Under the pieces are notes generated by a model. It worked only from the letters and a program-made list of their open reading frames with translations, was not told where the DNA came from and searched no databases. From Chionoecetes opilio (taxonomy: Eukaryota; Arthropoda; Malacostraca; Decapoda; Majidae): 64,000 bases of DNA. Shown one piece after another: positions 27,001-39,900 of this stretch (within the stretch, counting starts at the first letter, position 1; the number at the start of each line of letters is the position of its first letter). The stretch is taken from assembly GCA_016584305.1 (NCBI GenBank), contig JACEEZ010000139.1:1-64000 (forward strand), read 5' to 3'. Made by a program: the position numbers and the translations under genes.

Positions 27001-30000
27001 CTGAAATGACTGGCGAAACCTATGCTGACGTAAAATTAAACGAAAAGACCCGTGTGACCAGCATCAGTGGGGGACAAAAATCAGGTCACTGTGCGGGTTT
27101 GTTTGAGGTGGAGGTGAATAGAACGTATTGTTCATGAGGTCACATGTTTTGATCCGGGAGAGTTCTGAGATGGAGGAATTCTGCTTCACGAGTTTTGCCA
27201 AACAGCCACCCTCCCTATTCGATAAAGGTATCATGAGGAAGAACACAAAGAGTGCCCTTGCTAGTGTTCTAAAGTCGAAAAGTAAATTCCATCTAGAACT
27301 TCCAGATAATGCACGTTTCGTCCTTGATGGAGGACATCCTTCTTCAAAGCTTGCCATGGCCTGCTGATCCCACATACCAACCAGGTGTGTGACCAGTATG
27401 TATCCCCATGTTCTTGTTCCTAGGGGCCAGGTAAGTATACCCGTGTTTGACGGATATGGCAGTGCTTCCTCAACTAAACTGCGGAACAGCAGCGAAGACC
27501 CAAACAGAACCCTTCTCCTGACTTGCCCTTTGATTTGGGAAAATGAAAACCACAACATCAAAAAGGCATTCTTGGTAATGGCAGGATAAGGACCGATTAA
27601 CCCAAAAAATTAAAGGAGAAATATGGGGCTGTGGGTATAATTGTCAAACTGAGTTTTTGCAGATGCTGACTGGCTGATTGCATCAAGTGCCATGATTACA
27701 TCAAATGCCATAGATGGTGCCCCAAATCAAAATTCGCCTGTCGTTGTCGTGGGAACTGATACTGTCTTGCTGGGGATGATGGTCGCACAAGCCACCCCAA
27801 ACTGAATCTTCATATGCTGTGTGGACGGAACCCTTTTCATGTTTACTGTATACGTGAAATCCAGGAAGCTTGTTCTAGCATCAAACAACACCTGATTTTG
27901 TACATGCAATCACTGGATGTGATACTGTGTCTTCCATATACATCAAGGGAAAAAAAGGGCCCTTTCAGCTGTTCGATAGTGATGACAATTGGGACTGTTT
28001 GAGTGTTTTCCTCTCAGTCTGACAGCAGTCCAGGATAGATAGCACGCATAGGAGAGTGTTTTCTACTAAAGCTGTTATGGAGCTGTCCGGTTCAAATTCA
28101 CTGGACAAGCATCGCTATGTTATTACTTCCGATCTACACGTAGAGCTCCTTATCCTCCTCTGGTTTCAAGTTGGAATCAATCCCCCCAACTTCAGCAGCT
28201 GCCAAGTTCCATAGCTATAGAACTACCATGCTGTTTTAGCAATGGCAGGGGAAAAGAGCTACCACCAAAAGAGTGGGGTGGGATACAGAGAGGGGATACT
28301 TGTTCCAATCTATACCGATAGGCCTGTTGCTCCCGAGAAGGTACTGAAAATGGTATCTTGCGGCTGCAAGGTAGGGTGTGGAAAGTCATGGGCGTTGTTA
28401 CAAAGGCAGGATGGAGTTACCATAATGTGCACTGGTTGCAGTGGGTACAATTGTAAAAATTCGCATGTTTTTTGATGTGCAAGGCGAAGGGGATACCACT
28501 GATTAGACATTCCTTCAACATATGGTTGGTTATTTATGGTTTCTAATTGGGGTTTTGTACAATATAACATAGTTTTGGCTATTATAATGTAACGTACATA
28601 ACATAGTTGTGGTATTATTAAAATAAAAAAAAATTTTTTTTTTTTTTTCTTCACCTTATTGAATTTATGCTAATTATGTCAACTCAAAATATTTGTTATG
28701 GCTCCATTGTATTCAGCACACTCTAAAACTTTTTTTTTTTTTTTTTTTTTACGTTGAAATGCCTGGTCCTGTTCGTAAATTGTCAAAGTTGTCCGGCGGT
28801 CCCCGAGCGTCTCTTGTCACCCCTGGGCAGTGTCCCCCGCTTCCCGCCAGGTGGCAGCATGATCAGCGTCGTATTGTTTACATTTGGCACACGACACTCA
28901 ACGGTTCACCTGCACCACCTCCGTCAGTCCCCTGAATCCCACTGCCCCTGGTGCAGGAACATCTCTGAGACTGTTGAACACTTTCTGCTGCCTCCGCCAG
29001 GTGGCAGCATGCTCAGCGGTCCCTATTGTTTACATTTGGGCACACGACACTCACAGTTCCCCTGCACTGCCTCAGTTATCAGTCCTGACCCCCAAAGTTT
29101 CCTGGTGCAGGTACGTCTCTTGAGACTATTGAATATTTTCTGCTGCCTCCCGCCAGGTGGCAGCATGCTCAGCAGACGTAAAAGTCCGCGGCGGGGTAGT
29201 TGATATTGGTGGTTGCCGGACAGTAAATACTAGAGTAGGATAAGCGTCAGGGAGTGAGTAATGTGGGGTTTTTTTAATTTTATTCTCTTACTGTCTTCTT
29301 TATAGGGACTGGCAACTAAGCGGACTTTGTGTTACCCATTCCCGGACCAGTGCTCCCCCCAATTAGTCCGGGAAATCGAGGTTCGTGTGTACTTTTCATT
29401 TTATCGTTAATTGTGATGGGGGCCATTTTGAATTATGAAAATGCCACGAGGTTGAATTTGCAGAACTTTGCATAAGGGCGATATATACAATATTTTGGAG
29501 CTCCTGAAAAAATCAGCTTTCTACTATTTATTTCCACCTTTTAGCTAATGCTCCTGTACTATAGTGGTTTAGAGGGAGGACGGAATACAAGATGGGTGAT
29601 TTAGCCATACAATACTAATAATAATGTACTGTTTCAATATTCAATGGCATGTTTCAATATTTGTTTCATAAGTAACCATGATCAAGCTGTTGAAATTCAC
29701 AATGTATTACTTTCTTTCCAAACAATTTGTGTATGTCTACAACACTAAACAACAATGTTGGCCATTGGTAATCTTATGTAAACTACATAACTACAATGCA
29801 TATTATTTTCCAAATATATTTTGCATTTCGAAGTCCATAATTTCTCAAACATGAATGGAAGAGAATGAACTAAAATAAGACTAAAAAAACATCAAAATCA
29901 TCTTACCTTCTGAATCAGAACTAGATTTGTGAATGAAGTAGCTAGGCCGTTCGTAGCCCATAACTTGCCCAAACACAGCCCCTGCAGCCTTCAGCCGAGG

Positions 30001-33000
30001 GAATATTGGTGACATGCGTAAACAACGTCCAGTTGTGAAGTCAGCAAATGGATATGCAATGCTGTAGTGGATTCCTGAAAGATAGAACAGTTTCCAATTT
30101 TTTCTTCTTCAAATAAATACTGATTGATCATCTTACTAACTGAAAAAAGACTATGTGAGACATTATATTATACTATTACATTCAATCACATCAATAAAGA
30201 AAACATTTAAAATTCAAATTAATCTAATTAAATGCATGTTGAAAAATGGTTTACTTTTCTTCACGATCACGCATGGAATTATTATTGCTTTCGTGTCAGA
30301 GACCAATCTCTTTCTGCAGAGTGTATAACTAAGGTCATTGTCTCTGGCATGGAGGCATACATTCCACACATTCTCTCTAATCCTAAAGCCCGTAAACCTT
30401 GGTTTAACTCTGCTTATTCTCGTGCTGTCCAAGATAGAGAGGCGGCTCACAAATGGTACCATTACTATCCATCTCCTGAAACTCATGCCCCTTATATTTC
30501 TGCCCGTAATCATGCCAAATCTATTCTTCAAATTACCAAAAGCTCGTTCATCAATAGAAAATGTCAAAATATTCTAGATAAAACTTCTCTCGTGACTTCT
30601 GACACCTAGCCAAAAACATCTCTAACAAAAGTTTTCTTCATCTTTTCCACCTATGCTTCACCCAGATGGCTCCACAGCTGTCTCATTTATTTCTAAAGCT
30701 CAACTCTTTGCTCAAACCTTTCCTAAAAAATTCTACTCTGGATGATGAATGGCATGTTCCTCCTTCTCCACCCTCTGACTATGTATACTGTATATATTAT
30801 GTTTGTTATTAAGGTTCTTCATTATTATGTTTTCAATCCTCTTAGGAGGAGGAGGAGGGCATACACATCAAGAAACCAATAATTCAGGATTGAGAAATTC
30901 TCTTACCTGGAACTTCTCGTACACGGTCTAGTAGAAATTTTCCATTGTTGTGTGCTGGTAAAAACCTTAATATATCCAGGTCATAAGCATCCATGTTTGG
31001 TGTCCCACTGACAATCCATTCAGCTATCATGGAGCCAATGCCTCCTGCAGCACTGCTGCCTCCACTTCTTAACCCGGCTACCACAAAGTAGTTTGTCAGC
31101 TGCAACGACACAATAATGCATGAACATATAAATCAAGCCTTGTCTTCATTTCAAACTTTTGTTCGAAGTCTGATGTTTCATTTCAGTAGTTGCTCTTTTT
31201 ATGAATTCTAAACGGTTTGTTGTTTCATCTATAGTTATAGCTCTAACTTCTGTAGGTACTTCACTTTCTTCTACATGTCATATTTTTCTACATCAAGAGA
31301 CTGACAAGGTAGAAAAAAAATCTACAAAAAGCTCGCTGATTGTCTGTCCCCGTAAAGAAAATAATGAGACATCCAATAGGGGTTTGACCAATTTAGTTTG
31401 GGAGGTATCCTAACATACCTCTCTTGAAAGAATTTAAATCGTGTGTAGGTGGAAAAATAGAAACAGGAAGAGAGTTTACCAGTGAAAGGAATGAAAGAGT
31501 GAAGATACTGGTTAACTTTTGCATTATTAAGATGGACAGAATAGGGATGATATTAAGTAGAAAATCTTGTGCAGCAAGGCTGTGGGAAGGGGCAAGGCAT
31601 GCAGTTAGTAAGTTCACAAGAGCAGTAAGCATGCAAATAGCGGTAGAAGATAGCAAGAGAAGCAACATTGCAGCGGTGATTGAGATTGAAGAAAGGCAGT
31701 TAGAGGAGGGGAATAGAAGAGATGAAAAGCTTTTGACTCCACCCTGTTTAGGAGAGCTGTTTGGGTAAATCCCCCCCAAACATGCATACTCCATACGAAT
31801 ACACGACCTTTCGAGCGGAGGACCATTCGAGCAAATGACTTTTCGAGCGGAGGACCATTCGGAGAACCCAGGTGTGTGTGTGTATTTACCTAGTTGTTTA
31901 CCTAGTTGTAACATACAGGAAAAGAGCTATGCTCGTACTGTCCCGTCTCCAAATCTACTATTATCCAGCTTGCCTTTGAAGTCCTGAATACTTCTTGCAT
32001 TAATCACTTTTGCATCAAGGTTGTTCCAGGCTTCTATGCTTCTATACGGGAAGCTGTATTTTTTTTTGTCCCTCTTGCATGTTGTCCTTTTCAATTTCTT
32101 CTCATAACCTCTAGCACTTCTATCGTCCCACACAAACAGATCTTCTCTATCAATTTTTTTCCAGGCCATTGATGCTCTATACACTGCTATAAAATCTCCC
32201 CTTTCTCTTCTTTTCTCAAGAGTTGGGAGTTTTAGTCTTGAAAGTCTTTCCTCATATGTTAAATCTCTCAGGCTTGGAGCCATTTTTGTGGCTGCTCTTT
32301 GTATTCTCTCAATCTTCCTTATATCCTTCTTTTTATGTGGTGACCAAATCACTGCCGCATATTCCAACCTTAGTCGAATCAAAGATGTTATCAATTTCTT
32401 AATCATCTCTTCATCCAGATATTTGAATGCCATTCTTATATTCTTCAGCAACTGATATGTATCTCCTGTGATCTTCTTTATATGCTTCTCGGGTGACAAA
32501 TTATCCGTAATCCACACTCCCAGATCTTTTTCAACCTTTGTTTTGATTATCCATTCATTTCCCATCGAATACTTTCCTCTGTCTCTTTTTGCTACTGCCC
32601 ATTTCCATCACTTTACACTTTTTAGCATTAAACTCCATTTCCCATAGGTGACTCCATCTGAAAATCTTATCTAGATCCTTTTGTAAATCCTCACAGTCCT
32701 CTTTACTTTCTATTTTTCTTAGTAATTTAGCATCATCAGCGAATAAACTCATATAACTGTTCACTCCCTCTGTCATATCATTTACATAGACCAAGAACAT
32801 CACTGGGGTCAATACTGATCCTTGAGGAACTCCACTTATCACACTGCACCATTCTGACTTCTGATCTTTTATTACTGTTCTCATCTCTCTGTTGCTCAAA
32901 AAGTCTTCCATCCACTTCAGCAAACCACCCTTCAATCCTCCTACATGTTCTAGCTTCCAGAGCAGTCTTTTATGAGGTACCTTGTCAAATGCCTTCTTTA

Positions 33001-33905
33001 GGTCCAAGTAAATGCAATCGACCCACCCTCTCTTTCCTGTGTCACATCGATCACTCTCGAGTAAAAGCTTAATAAATTCGTTGTACATGATATTCCTCCT
33101 CTAAATCCAAACTGGCCACCTGCGAGTGTGTTTGTCTCTTCCAAATATTTCAACCATCTGTTCTTCACAATTTTTTCACACATTTTTGCCACTAAACTTG
33201 TTAATGATACTGGCTTGTAATTTAATGGTTCTTCTTTGTCTCCTCCTTTGTGAATTGGCACAATATTGCTCTTTTCCAATCAAGCGGGACTCTGCTCTCC
33301 TTGAGTGAAAATCTCAATTATACTATGTAACTTTCCTGCTAGTTGGTTGCTGCACTCTTTCATTATCCAATTCGACATTCCATCTGGACCCGGGGCTTTT
33401 CTCACATCTTGACTTTTCATTAGCCTTTTTACTTCTATTACGTCTACTTTTATGTCTTCCATTATATTTTCTTTTGCTATTATATTTTTCGTTTTAAATT
33501 AACTTTCTCTTGTAAATACAGTCTGTAAGCACTTATTCATCACCTCAGCTTGTTGTAATGCATCTTCGTACACTATGCCTTCTACCTTCAGCTTATCAAT
33601 TCCTTCCTTGTTTTTCATTTTTCCATTTATTTATCTATAGAAAAGTTTCGGTTCGTTCTTACATTTTTCTATTATAATTCTCTCATAGTTACTTTCTTCT
33701 TCTCTTCGGATTCTTACATATTCATTTCTAGTTGTTTTGTACTTCTCCCAAAGGTTGATACCTGCTTTTTTTTCTCCAACTATTCCATGTTTTTTCTCTT
33801 TCTAGTCTTGCTAATTCACATTTTCTGTTAAACCATTCATTCTTTTTCTTTTCTCTGATAACTATCCTTGGAACATGTGTATGTGTGTGTGTTGCATGTG
33901 CTTGC

Positions 33906-33995
<90 letters not shown>

Positions 33996-36900
33996 TGTTG
34001 CGTGTGCGTGCAGGTGTGTGTGTGTCCGGTTACCTCCTTATGAAGGAGGTAACCGGAGGTAAATTTATCGTACATGTACGATAATTATCGAAACGTGTCG
34101 CAAAACTGAGGCAGGCCACGTGCACAGGGAGCGGTGTGGGAGGGGTTTCCATTGCATGATTTGAGTATAATTTTAATACGATAAATAGATATTGTCATTT
34201 ATTCTGCTTGGTTTCACTTTGCTGCAGACTTATTTACAATATTTCTATATACGTCTCATTTCGATCAGTCCAGCCTGAGTCATCGTCAGTGGATTTTTTT
34301 TTTTTGCGTGTTTTTCCCCAACAAGAATTATAATTATATTGAAGAGAATTATATTGTGAAGAGAATATATATTATTAATATATATATAAGAATTATATTG
34401 TGTCTATTAATGGTCAAAAAAATATTTCCATATCATGTAAACCTAAATACATATAAAATAGAGTACTTGACAGTAGCTGCTGGATGCTTGGTAGTTCGTA
34501 ACTAAATATAAGATTTATGTAGAATAGGCAATTTGTACAGAACTGCTTCCGCCCCTGGAGACACAGATTTGGTCCTGCATACGAGTTTGTACCAGAATGA
34601 CGGAGTTGTTGACTGCTCCAATTAGGAAACATTGTTTCCAACCTTTGGAAACAGTTGGGAAACATTGTTTCCAAACAAGTTTCCATCAATCCTACGGCAG
34701 TGAGAAGCGGAGCAAGGTTTGCGGGGCGGGGATCCCCCCCACACATGTAGACCAAACAAAAATTCCGACAAAAACGGGTGCCAGATTCATTCAATACACA
34801 TCAAAACTACTCAGGAAAACGAAGTTTGGCCTCGAAATCGTTGAAAGCCCACTACCAAAATTTTACCTTAAATGTATTCGCTCGAATGGTCCTCCGCTCG
34901 AAAAAGTATTAGTTTGAATCGTCCAGACACCACCTTCCATACATGGGTGGATAAGGCCCCTGTACAGAGCAAGCAACTGGGAGGGAGAAACTAACTGACG
35001 CAGATGCCACAGGACACCTAACTTCATAGAAGCCGTTTTAGCAAGAGATAAGAACATAAGAAAATAAGGAAGCTACAAGAGGCCGTGAGGCCTACACATT
35101 GGTGTAGCCTAGAATGTTCAACACCTAGAATGTTCAGTGTAGAGGAGGGAACAGTTGAGTGTCATTGAAGAAGAGGGGATAGTTATCTGGTAGGTTATGT
35201 CGAGAACATAGGTGAAGAATTTGCATTAGTTGTTTAGGAAATCTGGAAAAGTAGCCTATTATTAAGAAGAAAGTTGACTTAGAAACAATGGGAGACACAT
35301 GATGCATTCACATGTCTATGACTTACTTCTGGCACCATCCCCAATATCCATCTGTGATCAGCAGAGAATGCACATGAGGTGTTATAGAGACGACCAAGAA
35401 CTGCATTCTTCATTACAGGGACACGAAACAGCATTTCTTTGAGCATGACAAAAAAATGGTCCCAATCTTCCAGCAACTCCCGATCTTGATAAGCACCTGT
35501 TCAGTGAGTAAAGTTACAGTAAGAAAATATACTCACTTTGATTTTTCAGTAACCGATTAAACTTCTCTTAAAATCATTGCACATGATAAATAGGTCCTTC
35601 TCTACCTACATACGTTCAAGTTACGAAGTTTCATAGATATGTACAGTTTATAAATATATTTATATATCTAAATTCTGAGCACCACCGCGATTGTTTTGAA
35701 GTTCAAAATGCTCGCAATGGGTGACAATAACTGCCAGCGTCACAGGGTAATCAGTCACTGACTTTATTCCTATGATTTTGGAATTTCATTCCTAGTCTTA
35801 GATCTTGGCTTTCTTTCAGGATATTTAGTCTGGTGAGACACTCCCACCCACATGATCCCTACCTGTTGAGGTCTGATCGAAAAGTATCCGACCGCATTTT
35901 TGTGTCAACCAATTGCAGCCTGTGGCAGGACTAGTGCAGTATGTGACCTTGGACCCTACTTCACATGTGACTTTTTGCAAGATCCTACACACCACTCTGC
36001 AGTCACTGACAGGCAGCCATGATAGTCCCATTTGAACCATTTGTTCATCACATTTGTCTCTGGAGCAAAAATGACAGAACTTGTTGATCAACAAAACTGA
36101 ATATGTACTAAATTTGATCAGAAACTCAGTGACACACTAGCAGAGACAATTGAAAAGGTGAAGAGGGTTTTTGGTATTGAAGCTATGGGTACCACATAGA
36201 TTAAAGAGTGGTATCGCCTTTCAAGGATGGCCAAACATTAGTTGAGAGCGACATATTCTGGCAGGACCCTCAACAAGGAGAAATCCAGAAATAATCAGCC
36301 AAGTGTGGCAGGTGATGATGGATGATCATGGAATGACAATTAGGGAGATTGAGTGAAGTAGAAATTTTGTTGGTTCAGTGCAATCAATTTTGACTGACTA
36401 CCTTCCTTTCCATGCACCATGGCGCAGTGAAATTCATTCCGAGACTCTTCGCTCATGACCAGAAGGAAGACCGTCTCCAAGTTGTGAGACACATGCTGGA
36501 ATGCACCAACACAGACTCTGATTTGCATTCACATACGTGTCTGCATTTTTTCATTACTTTTCTTTTTCATACATTTCCTAAATTTGTCTGTCCCATAGCT
36601 TTTCAGTGAGTGATTCCAACACACACACAGTCTGTGAGTTCTACATGTGCACCTCACATGAACATTTATGTAGTCTGTTAGTTTTCGTTTAATAGAGAAA
36701 AAATGTCATCGATGAACAATGAAACTTAATTAATCTTTCTGCTAACTAACTACAATTTGTTTTGCCTGATGGCACTGAGCATGAACGTACACTATGGATA
36801 CTCCTATGCAATGAACATTTGATAAAATATAAATTACCTGGTAATTCTTTCTCAATGATGGTTTGGCCCACTTCTCAAAACCACCACATAAGAATCCTCC

Positions 36901-39900
36901 ATTGAACTCTCTCATGTATATGTTGCCATCTGGATCTCTTATAGCTGTAATGAAACATAACATTTTTAATTTCTGACACAGTATCCTTAAAGTAAATAAC
37001 TGAGTAAACATGGACATACTAGAGAAAAGTATCCAATGTGAAGGCATAAAACAATATAAGTATAAGAAAATCCTCCATTTCAGATTCATACCAGGCATTA
37101 TGGGTCAATTCCATCCAGCTTCTGGGTATAGAGGAAGTAGTGTTCAGCAGGGTGGACAGGCACTTTGACGGGAGGCTCAGACATGTGGCCAATGTTGCGC
37201 GCCCAGAGGCCTCCCGTGTTGACAATGTAGTCACACTCTATCATGCCCTTGCTGGTTTCCACTGCCACCACTCGCTCATTCTGCACCAATATCCGAGACA
37301 GATGGCACTCTTCCACTACATGCGAGCCTGTGATAAAGAACATTTGCCAAAATTAATATGTATAAATAAAAAAAAATTCATCATAAACAATAACTTTTTT
37401 CCAAACAATCTATACAACTTGAATCAAGTACAATCAATCTTGAATCAATATATCAACTTTGAATCAAGAAATTAGGACACTAACAGTTTAATATATGTAT
37501 TAGCAAGTCCAGTCCAGTTTAGTCATTCCACCCTAAAGTCTTGAGCTCCCTTAAAGGCGTTGCCATAGTACAATAGTCTCCATTTGCATCTGTCCATGCA
37601 CCTCATTCTCACATCTTACAGTCCTCTCATCCCCAATGCATCCCCTCCCTCACATATTCCAATGCAATGCAAATTCAATTACACTTAACTCTTTCTTTTC
37701 TCAAATATCCTCATCTAACTTTTGTCCAGATCAATTTTCAGTTCTATCTCACCTTAACTTTTTCCTATTCACTAGAATCTGTTGAATGCTTTCACTCCAT
37801 CCAACAACCTTCCACCCACTCCATAAACCTTCAATGCATCCTAGATTGCCTCTCAGTCTCCTCTATATGAGACGTCTAGTCATAAGGGCGAGCCCGCCAT
37901 TTTGGCCATTTTCAGGTTCCAACAGGCCACTATACGCGAAATCCTTCTCTGTGTTCTGGGATAGGAGTCAAAGCAATATCTGATCATCTAACCCCACCAC
38001 CGAGAGGCTAAAGTCACTCTATTTATAGCCAGATTTTCTGATGCATTGTCGTGGTTCTGAGAGAGATAAGGGCGACCATGTCGTCCAATGAGACCGCGGG
38101 ATACCTACACGCCCATCACCCAGCCAATCATAGCGCCCCACCCAAGGCCACGCAGCAGCTCACGTGTGTCCAGTCTTTCCCGCGTTCCCAGCTTCAGATA
38201 AAATACCCTTCACCAGTGAAACTGTCACCTGAGAAACTTAAGGATGTCCAGGACCTCATGCAGTATGTTATTAAAGATGATCCTGTCTACACAAAGTTCT
38301 TTGAGGACCTTATCAAGGACCAGGAAGTTGAGATGGGGGTTGTGCCCCGGCCTGCAGAGGAGAATCCGGACGACGACTTCCTTGACTTTTAACCCCAAAC
38401 CCACCCACCCACTGCTCTCAACCCCTTCAAACATTAAACCACCATCAAGCTTGATGAGTGTTCTCTTTGTTATTAAAGATAATCTATAATAATCCTCAGT
38501 GTTATATTCATAAATAAGTCCAAAATCAGAAAAAAATATAAATTCCAACAAAACAAAATACAGAAAAAATAGTAATTGTCATCCAAACTGAAAAATATTA
38601 ACAGGGTACTTGTTTTATTACCTTGCCTTTCATCTGATTGTGTCGTTATCACCCTAAAATAATTACATTATGTACATGTACAATGTACCCTATGATAGTA
38701 CTGAATATAAAAAAAAAAATTCTTAAAAACTTTTTTCTTTATTTTTGGTAATATGTTAGGTATGACTAGACAATCATCTTGGTGTGTAATACATTGGTTT
38801 TCTATAATGTTTTTTGAGAGTAATTACACCCCCAACTTAAAACGCAATTATCTCAAAACTATGATTTGGCGGGCTCGCCCTTATGACTCTAAACGCCTCA
38901 TATGTTCCTCCTCAAAAACCATGCATGCAGCCTTCACCTTCTTGTCTTTAGCTGACATTTTCTCAATCATCACTCTTAAACTAGATATAATCTACACAAA
39001 TTTTCAGTTCTAAATCTGCCTTGCTCCACCCTAACCTTATAATTTGTAATTTCCCAATTAAGATTTTACCATCCACCTTGCAGGGTATGTCCCAGCCTTT
39101 AGACACTTAAATACAGATACCTATACATATATCATCAAAACGAGTATCATCGCTACCTTCATACACGACACAGTTGTGGGCAATAACCCTGTCATACTCC
39201 ACACCTGTCTGCTCTATAAGATGATTCCTCTCTAACTACCACACTCATTCTTGTCTCGTTTTTCATCAAACACTGGGACTCTAGTGGTCTTGGTGGTTGG
39301 ATAGAGGTAGTGTTAAGTAACAGGGACTACCACGTGTACCCGTGTAGGTCTCGCGGCCTCTTGTAGCTTCCTTATTTCTTATGTTCTTATGTCTTTGTCC
39401 AGTCTTGAGGTAGGCTACTCTTCCTTCCAGTTACACTCTTCCATACTCTTTCCGATATATGGAATGCATAACTTTCATTACCTCTCCTACCACATCCATC
39501 ATGTAGACCTGCCCAAACTACTCTTATCTTTGATATCTTCTTACATCCCACAACAATACCCACTTCCTCTCCTACAACTTCTATGCTAAATAGAAGCATC
39601 TCACTCAATCCTGATTAATCTACTCCATCCACTGCTAACAATCCTTCCCCTCTTATTTTCACCCATGAACCCATTGTGATTTAGTGTATTTTGACCTATT
39701 GGGTAAACAAACAATTCATATAATCTCTCTCATTCTTTTGTCGCTCAATGAGCTGTCTGGAAAACGAGACAACCACTGATATTTCACACTTAGTTAAAAT
39801 CTAAATTACAAAACAAAATAATAATGGTAGCACCTATTAGAACAAGTACATACTCCACACAGTCCCGAGAAGTGTCATATCAAGTCTTGCATCTTTAGAT

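Larger units (their letters stand above)
26645..29561 (+). mobile_element. TIR transposon carrying a FEN/PIN-like protein remnant
   Basis: Inverted termini TAGTACAGGAGCATTAG (26645) and its reverse (ending 29561) extend inwards about 170 bp (to about 26830 and from about 29405). They share TAGTAGAAAGCTGATTTTTT, GGAGCTCCA, AAGTTCTGCAAA and ATGGC(C/G) blocks. The coding remnant 26990-28475 is the only protein. A LINE C-terminal fragment with its 3' UTR (28752-29405) was inserted later between the gene and the right TIR. The element sits in the PDPR-like intron between exons 9 and 10, in antisense. Confidence 0.8.
31797..34920. mobile_element. TIR element inserted into the jockey-like LINE
   Basis: The left end holds ACGAATACACGACC and TTCGAGCGGAGGACCATTCG. 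The right end reads in reverse ACGATTCAAACTAATAC and the same TTCGAGCGGAGGACCATTCG. The element interrupts a LINE ORF at the PCMEGG/HVWGG point. It contains a CR1-like LINE, a (TG)n tract, and a block shared with 18425-18600. No protein of its own was recognised. Confidence 0.65.

Noticed and set aside
27064..27561. 165-codon minus-strand open frame.
   Set aside because: It is antisense to the FEN/PIN-like remnant, whose plus-strand motifs match a protein family; the minus frame matches nothing I know.
31424..31768. 114-codon plus-strand open frame.
   Set aside because: It is the antisense shadow of the jockey-like LINE C-terminus on the minus strand.
33881..34024. Val-Cys or Thr-His repeat proteins.
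   Set aside because: They are artefacts of the (TG)n microsatellite.
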